Notes under the pieces: generated by a model | Database searches by the model: none | The model's input: only the letters and a program-made list of their open reading frames with translations | What the model was told of the DNA's origin: nothing | Origin: Bradysia coprophila | Lineage: Eukaryota > Arthropoda > Insecta > Diptera > Sciaridae | Assembly: GCF_014529535.1 (NCBI RefSeq) | Contig: NW_023503572.1 | Span: forward strand, 248,001 to 312,000 | Direction: 5' to 3' | DNA: 64,000 nucleotides | Shown: one piece after another, positions 53,660-64,000 of the stretch | Numbering within the stretch: the stretch's first letter is position 1 | Layout of the letters: the number at the start of each line of letters is the position of its first letter | Translations under genes and position numbers: made by a program

Positions 53660-56484
53660 CAAGGCATCAGAACAGTCGGAGCGTTTGCTGCGACTTAGCC
53701 CCGTACGATCCGTAATCCTATTTCGTCCGTAACCATAATACGTCCGTAGCCGTAACACGCCCGGAACCCTAATACGTCTACAACCCTCTAATGCGTCTGT
53801 TACCAAAATGCAAGTCAAGTGGGGCATGGTCAAATTTACTGAAAGTGTTCATTTTTAAAATTGCGCATAGCGCAATTACGAAAGCCCGTACGAAGTACCT
53901 CTCAAATAAAACCAACAATTTACGACATTATTTTATAAACCCAAATTTTTTTGCCAACTTTCCATTGGGTATTCAATTACCTCTCAAATAAAACAAAAAC
54001 TAGCAAAATCGGTTGAGATTTACTCGATTTATGTGCAAAAAGCACTTAGGGCCGAGTAGCGGCCTTAGTCCAAGGGCCCAAATTTGAAACTTTTTTTGCC
54101 ATCATTCTATTCGGCATTCAATTATCTCTCAAATGAAACAAAAACTAGCAAAATCGGATGAGATTTACTCGATTTATGTGCAAAAAACACTTAGGGCCGA
54201 GTAGCGGCCTTAGTCCAAGGGCCCAAATTTGAAACTTTTTTCGCCACGTTCTTTTCGGTATTCAATTACCTTCCATAAAAAACTAAATCTGGCAAAATCG
54301 GATGAGATTTACTCGATTTATGTGGAAAAAACACTTAGGGCCGAGTAACGACCTTTGAGCCCTCCCAACAAGCTCGCGTTGCATCCTACACAAAAACAAT
54401 GTTCAGCAACTTTGTTCTACTCGTCAATACCTTTCATTTGATATATCACAAGCAGCTATTACGTGCGTATTTCGGTAGATATCGTCGAAAGACTGAAAAA
54501 CACCTATAGGGCCCTAGCTCTGGAAGGGCCGACCCTACCATGCCCATTTTCGAACTTGACCTTACTTTTGTCGATACCAATCGGGGAAAAAAAGAATTTT
54601 GAAAAAAGGTTGTGATTTGCTCAAGCTAGAGGGGTCACGGACGGTCGGACGGACGGACGGACATTTTTAGCCCCGTACGAAGTACTGGGGGCTTATAAGA
54701 TTAATATGCCGTTTGTAACACGTCGAATTGGAAGCAGACAGTAAGGGCAAAGCATTTGGTTATGTTCATAGATGACGAATCAGCAATAAAAAAAATGTCC
54801 GTCCGTCCGTCCGTTCGTCCGTCCGTGACCCCTCTAGCTAGAGTAAATCACAACCTTTTTTCAAAATTCTTTTTTTCCCCGATTGGTATCGACAAAAGTA
54901 AGGTCAAGTTCGAAAATGGGCATGGTAGGGTCGGCCCTTCCAGAGCTAGGGCCCTATAGGTGTTTTTCAGTCTTTCGACGATATCTACCGAAATGCGCAC
55001 GCAATAGCTGCTTGTGATATATCAAATGAAAGGTATTGACGAGTAGAACAAAGTTGCTGAACATTGTTTTTGGGTAAGATGCAACGTGGGCTTGTTGGGA
55101 GGGCTCAAAGGTCGTTACTCGGCCCTAAGTGTTTTTTGCACATAAATCGAGTAAATCTCATCCGATTTTGCTAGTTTTAGTTTTTTATGGAAGGTAATTG
55201 AATACCGAAAAGAACGTGGCAAAAAAAGTTTCAAATTTGGGCCCTTGGACTAAGGCCGCTACTCGGCCCTAAGTGTTTTTTGCACATAAATCGAGTAAAT
55301 CTCATCCGATTTTGCTAGTTTTAGTTTTTTATGGAAGGTAATTGAATACCGAAAAGAACGTGACGAAAAAAGTTTCAAATTAGGGCCCTTGGACTAAGTG
55401 TTTTTTGCACATAAATCGAGTAAATCTCATCCGATTTTGCTAGATTTAGTTTTTTATGGAAGGTAATTGAATACCGAAAAGAACGTGGCAAAAAAAGTTT
55501 CAAATTTGGGCCCTTGGACTAAGGCCGCTACTCGGCCCTAAGTGTTTTTTGCACATAAATCGAGTAAATCTCATCCGATTTTGCTAGTTTTAGTTTTTTA
55601 TGGAAGGTAATTGAATACCGAAAAGAACGTGACGAAAAAAGTTTCAAATTAGGGCCCTTGGACTAAGGCCGCTACTCGGCCCTAAGTGTTTTTTGCACAT
55701 AAATCGAGTAAATCTCATCCGATTTTGCTAGATTTAGTTTTTTATGGAGTCTAATTGAATACCGAAAAGAACGTGGCAAAAAAAGTTTCAAATTTGGGTC
55801 CTTGGACTAAGGCCGCTACTCGGCCCTAAGTGTTTTTTGCACATAAATTGAGTAAATCTCATCCGATTTTGCTAGATTTTGTTCCATTTGAGAGATAATT
55901 GAATGACGAATAGAATGATGGCAAAAAAAGTTTCAAATTTGGGCCCTTGCACTAAGGCCGCTACTCGGCCCTAAGTGCTTTTTGCACATAAATCGAGTAA
56001 ATCTCAACCGATTTTGATAGTTTTTGTTTCATTTGAGAGGTAATTGAATACCCAATGGAAAGTTGGCAAAAAATTTTGGGTTTCTAAAATAATGTCCTAA
56101 ATTGTTGGTTTTATTTGAAAGGTACTTCGTACGGGCTTTCGTAATTGCGCTATGCGCAATTTTAAAAATGAACAGTTTCAGTAAATTTGACAATGCGCAA
56201 CTTGACTTGCATTTTGGTAACAGACGCATTAGAGGGTTGTAGACGTATTAGGGTTCCGGGCTTATTAGGGCTACGGACGTATAATGGTTGCGAACGAAAT
56301 AGAATTACGGGTTGTACGGGGCTAAGTCGCAGCAAACGCTCCGACTGTTCTGATGCCTTGTTTTTATTGCGGATTCGTCATCTATGAACATAACCAAAAG
56401 CTTTGCCCTTACTGTCTGCTTCCAATTCGACGTGTTACAAACGGCATATTAATCTTATAAGCCCCCAGTACTTCGTACGGGGCT
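53660..56484 (-). mobile_element. Family B element #2, nested in #1
   Basis: 53660-54668 runs from CAAGGCATCAGAACAG through three ~144-bp units to (GGAC)nATTTTT. 56361-56484 resumes TTTTTATTGCGGATTCG and ends at the hairpin GTACGGGGCT. Element #3 separates the two parts within the T run. Confidence 0.8.
54669..56360 (+). mobile_element. Family B element #3, complete and innermost (1.69 kb)
   Basis: In order it has the hairpin AGCCCCGTACGAAGTACT-GGGGGCT, core GTTTGTAACACGTCGAATTG, (GTCC)n at 54797-54828, a 200-base block, about seven ~144-bp units (55.15-56.06 kb), TTGCGCTATGCGCAA (~56144-56160), subterminal GTACGGGGCT (56316-56325) and end CTGATGCCTTG. It is a good reference copy of the family and is non-coding. 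With #1 and #2 it forms a long palindrome centred near 54.67 kb. Confidence 0.85.
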
Positions 56485-57104
56485 AAAAACACTTAGGGCC
56501 GAGTAGCGGCCTTAGTCCAAGGGCCCAAATTTGAAACTTTTTTCGCGACGTTCTTTTCGGTATTCAATTACCTTCCATAAAAAACTAAATCTAGCAAAAT
56601 CGGATGAGATTTACTCGATTTATGTGGAAAAAACACTTAGGGCCGAGTAACGACCTTTGAGCCCTCCCAACAAGCTCGCGTTGCATCCTACACAAAAACA
56701 ATGTTCAGCAACTTTGTTCTACTCGTCAATACCTTTTATTTGATATATCACAAGCAGCTATTACGTGCGTATTTCGGTAGATATCGTCGAAAGACTGAAA
56801 AACACCTATAGGGCCCTAGCTCTGGAAGGGCCGACCCTACCATGCCCATTTTCGAACTTGACCTTACTTTTGTCGATACCAATCGGGGAAAAAAAGAATT
56901 TTGAAAAAAGGTTGTGATTTGCTCAAGCTAGAGGGGTCACGGACGGACGGACGGATGGACGGACGGACGGACGGACATTTTTTTTATTGCGGATTCGTCA
57001 TATATGAACATAACCAAAAGCTTTGCCCTTACTGTCTGCTTCCAATTCGACGTGTTACAAACGGCATATTAATCTTATAAGCCCCCAGTACTTCGTACGG
57101 GGCT

Positions 57105-57579
57105 AAAAATACTTCAAGTATAGCGATTCAGCTCGTTTTGACCGTTCCTCTCTACTACTTTTCTTCAATTTCGACACTTTCAATAATTAAGTTAAGGATA
57201 AAAGGTATTCTTTTGACAGAAAAGATGCCTAAATTAAAGAATATAAAAAAAAACTCGAAAAAGTAAATGAAGTTCATGAGAAACAATAGCTTCTTTGGGC
57301 AGTTTTGTTCAGAATTCAATTCTCTATAACTTTCTAGAAGAAAGTTTTTTCTATCTTTCCCGATTCTTTCAACAGAACTGAAAATGTATGAAAAAACACG
57401 GATTTTGAGATGGGAGCGGCCATTTATCAAAATTGACCCATCTTTCAGCCTGGCACCCGAACTATTCTTCATCTAGGACTCGAACTCTACCAAAACCCGC
57501 TTTCAGATGCTCCGGACATATGTTTGGACACACGATGTTCCATGGCTTTTAGATTAGACTAATAATAGCACAATAGCAT
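57105..57579. other. Intergenic, nothing recognised
   Basis: The minus-strand open frame at 57472-57155 is Phe/Lys/Ile-rich and not convincing. Confidence 0.4.
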
Positions 57580-57729
57580 GATAACAAGGCAAAGAGTAGA
57601 TAATGTAAGTGATTTTGAAGGGCTAATAGCTTTTCAGTAGAGGAGAAAATGAAGTAAGAGAAATAAATACTTTCACATTAAAGGCTTCTGATACGAATAG
57701 GTGTTTCGTACGGGTCGGCGTTAGCTATG
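57580..57729 (+). mobile_element. Family A element, ~150-bp end fragment (A5)
   Basis: ATAACAAGGCAAAGAGTAGA to TTCGTACGGGTCGGCGTTAG-CTATG, then TTTTC, matches the hairpin-distal end of A4. Confidence 0.75.
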
Positions 57730-57991
57730 TTTTCAAAAGTGGGATTATACCTATCGTTAATGACGAACCACTGTGAAAATTATTAACGATTCCCGCAACT
57801 CCATGCTTAAATATAAATGAAATGGTCTTAAAGGTGCTTTCAGTCTAAAAAATTCATCCGTTTAGAAGAAAAATTCATCCGTTTACAACAAATGTTCATC
57901 CGTTTACGTAAACTCCGCCTACATTCTATTGTTTGAACACATCTGTCAAGTACACGGATGAACTAAACGGACGACTCTGAATTGGGCTTAA

Positions 57992-58203
57992 AGTATAGTT
58001 TCCACTTAAAAAGAGCACTCCGTTTAGCCTCCGTCTGCATGACAGTTGTAAAATAGAACAAAAGAACTGTCACGCAAACGGAGTGGAAATTGAATTTATT
58101 TCAATTTTTTACTCCGTGAACGTGACAGTTCCTTTGTTCCATTTTACAACTGTCATGTAGACGGAGGCTAAACGGAGTGCTCTTTTTAAGTTGAAACTAT
58201 ACT
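57992..58203. mobile_element. 212-bp foldback MITE at a TTAA target
   Basis: AGTATAGTTTCCACTTAAAA at the left is matched by TTTTAAGTTGAAACTATACT at the right, with ~95-bp arms including ACTCCGTTTAGCCTCCGTCT. TTAA lies immediately on both sides (57988-57991, 58204-58207), as for piggyBac-type integration. Related sequence (ACTCCGCTTTGCCTCCGTTG) appears at ~63903 near the window end. Confidence 0.75.
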
Positions 58204-58207
58204 TTAA

Positions 58208-59831
58208 GAATTCTGTCTGATACAATCGAAATAATCGGACGAAGTGTCAAACATTTACGTGATTTCGATTATTGAATGACTTGAAATTACAAATAAAAAT
58301 CGTGAACCGAAAAACAAATAAATTAATCGTCCGTATCGTGATAATCATAAAACAAATGTGATTAGCGCATAATAAATTGAATTCATTCCACAAATTCGAC
58401 AGCTGCTTCCCATTTTCTCGTGATTTCGAATCACAATTTTTGTCAATCGATTCAATGAGACATAAACCCTAAATCCTCAGTCCACAAGTACAAAGTCGTA
58501 TAGATTAACGTTCGACTTTGTGACACTGAGAATTGATCTATATTTCCATGATGAGCGTAGTTCGTCTATGCCTAGAACCTAGAACTGTCTGAAACGTGAA
58601 GAAATCACTTTTCTGGAAAAAGTTTGTTCGCAAAATTTCTAGATTTTGATGTTTGAAGGCTCAAATTCAACCGACCTTGACAACTTCCCATATGTGCTCT
58701 AGAGGTTTTGTCTGACGAAAAACGTAATGAGTTTTTCAGGGAAACAAATTTTTTCTCTAGATTATCATTTGAGGAGCTACAGGCCGCAATTGGATTAGCC
58801 ATAACAGACAATTTCGATATCTCAGCTATCTTTTGTGGGAACTGCATTCCTGAGGCCGTATGAATAAAAATGTCGGACAATGATTTTCTCCAGCTGCGCT
58901 CCCGAAGTGAGAATTCTTGAATTTTCAGAAATTTTTCAAGTTTTTTAGAATTCTTTTGTAGACTTTCGGGAATGTCGAGTTAATAGTGGGTTGGATCCTA
59001 AAATTCCATGGTATACCGTCTTCCCAGAGCGAGAGCTCAAGAATATTTAGAGATTTTTATTGTTAAAATAAAAGAAATTCTAAAATTCTGAGAAGGTAAA
59101 CGGATGTGAGGAAGGGAGAAGAGAGGATACATGCAGATGTTGAAGACGTCTACCGTCTACCAACATTAGTGACAATTTTAAAGAAACGGAATTTAGACTT
59201 GTGGAGCGAAGTAAAAGAAAAACATTTATAAAATTGTTGTTTTGCTTGGTCAGTAATTCAACATTGACAAAGCGCCCTTCGTTGAATCATAGAAATTGTT
59301 CAACAATTTTGGTCATTCAAAGCAATACAACGCTTTGTCAAAAAGAAAAATATTCTTAGTTAAAGGGAGACAGACGACAGGAGATGTGGAAACGATTAGA
59401 CGAAGAAGAGAGACGTCGAAGAAAATAGGAGGCGAATAAAAGTCGAACAGAAGAAAGAAGAGGCTTTTGCAGCTATGTCGCACGGGGGCGCGTAGTCTAT
59501 GTTTTATTATTGCGTTAATATCATACAATGTGAATGGCTCCCTTAGGTTTTGGTTAATTTATTACAAAATCAGACCAATTTGTGTATCGTTTCGTGGTGT
59601 TCGTAAATGACATTCGATTTTTCCAAAGTTTTTTTTTTGAGCGAATGTTGCTTTTATATTTATTATTTCCTCTCACTCCATACAAATCGAACGTTTTGCA
59701 TGTATTTCACTGTTTCAAGGCGAACGTTGCGTAGCTCGGTATTCGCGATTGTTACGAAACGGTATTTATTCTCAGTGGTTCATTCGATACTCTCATTACA
59801 TGTTTGACGAGGGTTCCACCATACCAGCACA
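58208..59831. other. Intergenic, upstream of the ionotropic receptor
   Basis: No gene or repeat recognised. A CTCAGTGG initiator-like site lies at about 59772, 60 bases before the receptor ATG, without a clear TATA box. Confidence 0.4.
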
Positions 59832-61646
59832 ATGAATTTCATCACAGTAGCAGTTGTCTCTCTGTCGATGATCCATTCGTTTTATCAGTATCCCGACGGT
59901 GTACAGCTAATCAATCAACTGAGCGATTTTCATCGCTTCGATCACCACATTTTCTTTATGGACTCTGCAACCGACCTCACCAGCTGGTTTCCAATGGCGT
60001 CGTCGTGTTACGTCACTAAGTTAGTGAATTGTACACCTCAAAAAGTTTACGTATTTGATGACGCCTCAGCTGACAATGTTAACATTACGGAACGCTCAAC
60101 ATTAAAGACAACAATCGGTAAAAATTCATTGGTGATTGTTGTCGTCGACCGTTTAAAATTTGCGAATGACCTACAACTACTGGCTCAGATTAAAGCCTTT
60201 CGTCTACGTAACATAAGTTTGAAGGTTAGTGTGTTTCTCGCACGCAACATCACATCTCTGGACATCGTAGAGCAATGGTTCCGTTGGAGTTGGAGTGCTG
60301 GTATTGTCGACATATTTTGTGCGTTTTATTGGAACCCTGACGGTGGTGTTAAGCTTTCTTTCAACGTCTACAAATCCGATCCTTTTGATGCATTTCGCCT
60401 GATCAATGTGACACAAGTAGAGACGCTTCGAGACTATTTTCCCGGGAACGTACCCAACTATCGAAAACATCAACTTCGAATTCAAGTGATGCGCGACTTT
60501 CAATTATTTTTGAAAGAGGTCAACTTCTGGCACGTGGTTCTTCGTGCTTTTAATGCAACGACGTCATTTACATACATTGACCATATCGAATCCCTGGGAG
60601 CCGAACGGATGGACAAAGATGTTTCGTTTTGCGAGATACCTTTAATGAATGATACAAAAGCAGCGTACCCACATCGACAGTCCGCGTTGCTATTAGTTGT
60701 TCCACATGCCAAACCCTATTCCGATTTCGTGGCATACTTACAAAATGGAACGTGGGCACGGCTCTTGGTTTTCGCTTTTATTGTGATTACGATGTCATCG
60801 CTTCTACTGATCGTTTCCGGTTATTTGCAGGAAAAGATGTTTTCGATTTTCCAATGCGTTGCTGACGTCGTAAATCTCCTGATGAACGATAACTCTGCAA
60901 TCAGATATGGAAGTCTTAGTCGCGTAGACGGCTTCGTCATTGTACCGTTGACCTTCACGGGATTGATTGTAGTGAATGGCATTGTGTCGCTATTCCAAAG
61001 TTACATTACGTCTCCAATTTACCAGCCACAAATTAACTCACTTAACGATTTGTACACATCCGCAGTTCCGATTTTGGCTAATGAGGTTCTATGGAAAGAT
61101 AAGTTTGCTGATTTGTTGGACGATCTGTCAAACCATCAAGGATGGAGTGACAAAATTCACGGAGTAGGTGTGGAACAGCTATTAAATGAAATCATGTCGT
61201 TCAACGATTCCATAGCATTTTTTCTGCACGACTCTGATGCAGCTTCAGTTTTACAGGTGCAGAAACGATTGGCATTGAAAGCTTACCATGTGTTAAGCGA
61301 CACGTTTTTCACAAGACACCTGATATCGTTTGAAATTAGTTCGGTATATCCATTCACTGAGCATATCAACGGCATAGTGCATCGGTTGAATGGTGCAGGA
61401 TTGATCGATAAATGGATGGAAGAAGACAATACAAATACGATGAAAAAAATGTTCGAAGGAAATCTCAATCATCGACTTAGGATAAGTCAACATTCTCGGG
61501 TGGGTAGCTTTTCTGTACCGGCTGTGGTTTGGTGTTTGTGGATTGTGAGTTCAGTGATTTTTATTTGCGAAATAATTTGGTACAAAATCCAACGGCGAAT
61601 TCGATCAACTCCTTTCCAAGCAGCCGTGCTTCAACGAAGATCATAA
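59832..61646 (+). CDS. Divergent ionotropic receptor (ligand-gated channel family), intronless
   Basis: One open frame of 604 codons. Residues 1-16 are a signal-like leader (NFITVAVVSLSMIHSF), followed by a ~290-residue extracellular part. The channel region starts with a helix at ~311-332 (LLVFAFIVITMSSLLLIVSG), a pore-loop area around QCVADVVNLLM, and a helix at ~369-392 (VPLTFTGLIVVNGIVSLFQS). The second ligand-binding lobe follows (SYITSPIYQPQINSLNDLYT, a typical IR signature), with a last helix at ~562-586 (VPAVVWCLWIVSSVIFICEI) and a short basic tail. Length and layout fit antennal or gustatory IRs of flies, which sense odours, acids, amines or tastants. The ligand cannot be read from the sequence. 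It looks intact. Confidence 0.9.
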   Translation: MNFITVAVVSLSMIHSFYQYPDGVQLINQLSDFHRFDHHIFFMDSATDLTSWFPMASSCYVTKLVNCTPQKVYVFDDASADNVNITERSTLKTTIGKNSLVIVVVDRLKFANDLQLLAQIKAFRLRNISLKVSVFLARNITSLDIVEQWFRWSWSAGIVDIFCAFYWNPDGGVKLSFNVYKSDPFDAFRLINVTQVETLRDYFPGNVPNYRKHQLRIQVMRDFQLFLKEVNFWHVVLRAFNATTSFTYIDHIESLGAERMDKDVSFCEIPLMNDTKAAYPHRQSALLLVVPHAKPYSDFVAYLQNGTWARLLVFAFIVITMSSLLLIVSGYLQEKMFSIFQCVADVVNLLMNDNSAIRYGSLSRVDGFVIVPLTFTGLIVVNGIVSLFQSYITSPIYQPQINSLNDLYTSAVPILANEVLWKDKFADLLDDLSNHQGWSDKIHGVGVEQLLNEIMSFNDSIAFFLHDSDAASVLQVQKRLALKAYHVLSDTFFTRHLISFEISSVYPFTEHINGIVHRLNGAGLIDKWMEEDNTNTMKKMFEGNLNHRLRISQHSRVGSFSVPAVVWCLWIVSSVIFICEIIWYKIQRRIRSTPFQAAVLQRRS

Positions 61647-61692
61647 AAGGAATCAAATGACAACGCGTGTGAAGTAGGTGCGAATGATTTTT

Positions 61693-62590
61693 AGCCCCGT
61701 ACGAAGTACAAAGGGGCTTATAGGATTACGATGCCGTGTGTAATTGATGGAATTCGAAGCAGACGGTAAGGGCAAAGTGTTTGCCTGTGTTCATAGATGA
61801 CGAATCCGCAATAAAAATTTTGTCTGTCCGTCTGTCCGTCACGTCGATATCTTGAGTAAATCAAATCCGATTAAAAAAAAATCCCTGAAAGATAGTCGAA
61901 ATAGTGAGGCTAAGGGGCCGTCCATGAAGGACGTCCGCAATTTTTCTGGAATTTTAGACCCCCCTCCCCCTTGTCCGCACTTTTACACTACACAAATGTA
62001 TGGCGGTCACACTTTGGCGAACCCCCCCTCACCCCTATAGTGCGGACGTCCTTTATGGACGGCCCCTAAGTTCGAAGATGGGCATATTCGGATCGGCCCT
62101 TCGTGAGTTAGGGGGTTAGGGCCACCTAAGTGATTTAAGGTCTTTTGGTGATATTTGTGGCAAAATAAACGATGGAAATGTAAATGACATGGCAAATGAT
62201 AGGTATTGTCAATACCAATCCAGGAAAAAAAAAGTTTTTTAAAATCGGGTGACTGGACCGTGACTGGTCCTTAGATGTGAAAGGCTACTCGGCCCTATGT
62301 AAAATACACATATAAGTCGAGTAAATTTGATCAGTTTTTCGTAATTTTTGTTTCATTTGGAAGGTAATCAAAGGCCGAATAGAATGTAGTGGAAAAATTT
62401 CTAGATTTGGGTCCTCGGACTGAGGCCGATACTAGGCCCTATGTGTATTTATACTCAATAAATTAAAATTTTAGGGCGATTTGAAATTTTTGTTTCATTT
62501 GAAAGGAACGTCGTACGGGGTTTCTTAATTGCGCTATGCGCAATTTCTAAGATGCACACATTTCATAATAATTTTACTTTAACTAAACAG
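61693..62590 (+). mobile_element. Family B element B3, distal end missing
   Basis: It begins with AGCCCCGTACGAAGTAC-AAAGGGGCT after a T run and resembles B1. It has (GTCY)n at ~61821-61839 and the TTGCGCTATGCGCAA block at ~62528-62546, but ends in unrelated sequence after TTTACTTTAACTA. A MITE interrupts it. Confidence 0.75.
61914..62066. mobile_element. 153-bp MITE with TAA target duplication (PIF/Harbinger-like)
   Basis: Ends GGGGCCGTCCATGAAGGACG and CGTCCTTTATGGACGGCCCC are inverted repeats. TAA flanks at 61911-61913 and 62067-62069. The unoccupied site GAGGCTAAGTTCGAAG is present in B1 (~10300), so the insertion is exact. Confidence 0.85.
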
Positions 62591-63303
62591 AATTTTATAT
62601 TAGTACACCCGCTACTCATAAAATTAAAATTTTGCTTTTCGCATAATTTTCGCACTGCAAATGAGGTATCAATGGAAAGCTTAGACAATGTATGTTACGA
62701 CTAGCATGTTAGGTTCACATTAATCGTCATCAGTGCCAGCCCAGACCTATCTAAAGTTCACACAGATTTTGAAAATATTTCTTGCAAAATTCTTGAATCT
62801 AGGCATGACTCGAAAGTACTTGAACTCAGCTTTCCAACGAGGCCAGTCTCATCCGGAACTATCATTTATAGCGGCCAAAAAATTAGGTTAAAAAACACCT
62901 TTATTCGACCTTCGGACACCTACCACCAGCAACCAGGTGTGGCTCGATACTGTTTTAGACCTGTTTTGAGGTCTACTGGCAAAGACCTTTCAAACCATGT
63001 ATATATCCATCCCGGACGAAATGGGTCCGATTTTGATAGGTGGATTTTCAAAAGAATCCCTCGACATTGCTCGAAAATCATTAGTTTCATTAGTGTCGGC
63101 CGGCACTGGTGTAACTCGACGACTTTGAAACCCGCCTCAAACACGCTACGTCCCGAAATTTCTCTTGGAAAAGCCTGACTCATATCTGGCCAATATTTTT
63201 ATACTGAGTGGTGGTATTCGGACATCCCTCTTAGGGAGCAAAGAGTTCAAAATTTAAAAAAATGTTGGAAAGTGAAGCCAGGCGAACCCAAAGTGAATGA
63301 AGA
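62591..63303. other. Intergenic, nothing recognised
   Basis: Overlapping opposite frames at 62920-63183 are incidental. Confidence 0.4.
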
Positions 63304-63545
63304 TGTAGTGACTCACAGAGGTAGACACCGCAGCGTGACAGAATGTCAATGACCATAATCACAACTACTCTCTCGTCTATATGCTCTCTTCATATATTCC
63401 TGTCTACCGACTATAATATGTGAAGAGAGCATATAGTCGGTAGACCAGAATATATAAAGAGAGCATATAGACAAGAGAGTATAGTTGTGATTATGGTCAT
63501 TGACATTCTGTCACGCTGCGGTGTCTACCTCTGTGAGTCACTACA
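63304..63545. repeat. 242-bp foldback MITE-like hairpin
   Basis: TGTAGTGACTCACAGAGGTA to TACCTCTGTGAGTCACTACA, with ~100-bp nearly perfect arms. The loop side carries repeated GAGAGCATATAG. No clear target duplication. Confidence 0.8.
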
Positions 63546-64000
63546 AAGACAAATAGCTTACCAACAAATCAGACAACATCTCTGCTCATCCATCTCCGAG
63601 GAAAAAACAAATAATTTTCGATTGATTTTCATCCGTAACTTTCAGCCAAGGGATTAGCCAATATACCATAAAGGACGTGATTGATTGTTTCTTTATTAGG
63701 TGATATAATTTTACAACATAGAATAATGTTAATAGTTTCTCTACTTCTGCCCGTTTGCTTCACCTGCTTTTAGTTTTGTAAATTTCGAAACAGAGCAACA
63801 ACAGAGCCAACGAATTTGAGTACCTGTGTTTTTTATAAAAATAAAAGTTACATGCCATGAAGAATTAGACTTGAATTGCAGTCACTCTGTTTGAAAAATA
63901 TCACTCCGCTTTGCCTCCGTTGTTGCGTGACAGCTGACAATTAAACAAAGGAAAAAATTAAATTCAACTGACAGTTCTCTCTCACAAAAATCATTTTAAT
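63546..64000. other. Intergenic; possible foldback start at the window edge
   Basis: ACTCCGCTTTGCCTCCGTTG and GTGACAGCTGACAATTAAAC at ~63903-63945 resemble the arms of the TTAA MITE at 57992. The rest of that copy, if any, is outside the window. Confidence 0.35.

Larger units (their letters stand above)
52701..57104 (-). mobile_element. Family B element #1, outer member of a three-level nest
   Basis: Reverse orientation. 52701-53659 starts CAAGGCATCAGAACAGTCGG and runs into the ~144-bp tandem units. 56485-57104 is the rest: AAAAACACTTAGGGCC through (GGAC)n to the hairpin end CAGTACTTCGTACGGGGCT. The break falls in the A run of GTGCAAAAAACACTT, which closes exactly when element #2 is removed. 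Confidence 0.8.

Noticed and set aside
57155..57472. 105-codon minus-strand frame
   Set aside because: Composition is Phe/Lys/Ile/Asn-rich as expected from random AT-rich DNA; no promoter, signal or homology.

Overview
The window reads as AT-rich nuclear DNA of an insect, most likely a dipteran. The evidence is spliceosomal introns of 66 bp to 3.4 kb with GT..AG borders, an insect-type small tetraspan protein, a divergent ionotropic receptor, an expanded pancreatic-type lipase family, non-LTR retrotransposons with RNase H, and many copies of short elements carrying (GTCY)n microsatellites and terminal hairpins (the DINE-1 / mini-me / Helentron-associated type known from flies). A nematoceran fly such as a fungus gnat is my guess, not something the sequence proves.

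Layout. 1-2.8 kb: 3' two thirds of an apparently intact non-LTR pol gene. 4.7 kb: a hAT MITE with its 8-bp target duplication. 5.6-6.3 kb: a three-exon gene for a 142-residue four-helix membrane protein. 7-13.6 kb: foldbacks, two Helentron-like elements and a ~147-bp tandem array. 14.1-15.7 kb: intronless secreted leucine-rich-repeat protein. 16.3-17.3 kb: element fragment, minisatellite and a decayed RING-finger fragment. 19.6-49.7 kb: three paralogous four-exon lipase genes. Copies 1 (25.0->19.9 kb) and 2 (36.3->30.2 kb) lie in tandem on the minus strand, and copy 3 (43.1->49.6 kb) is head-to-head with copy 2 across a large palindrome. Their introns have filled with MITEs, retroelement relics, a decayed gene copy and satellites. 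49.7-52.7 kb: pseudogene fragments and a 1.46-kb foldback. 52.7-57.1 kb: a three-level nest of one Helentron-like family. 59.8-61.6 kb: intronless ionotropic receptor gene. 61.7-64 kb: another element with a MITE inside it, then a foldback.

Five protein-coding loci look intact or nearly so: the tetraspan gene, the LRR gene, lipases 1 and 3, and the receptor. Lipase 2 carries a 35-bp deletion in its signal-peptide exon but has an in-frame downstream ATG that reads a new signal-like leader. Each lipase has the Ser-Asp-His triad, a short lid and, unusually, a ~215-residue C-terminal extension I cannot assign. The main observations are this lipase trio, the hairpin-capped (GTCY)n elements that insert in T runs and into each other, and many small transposons whose target duplications can be read directly.
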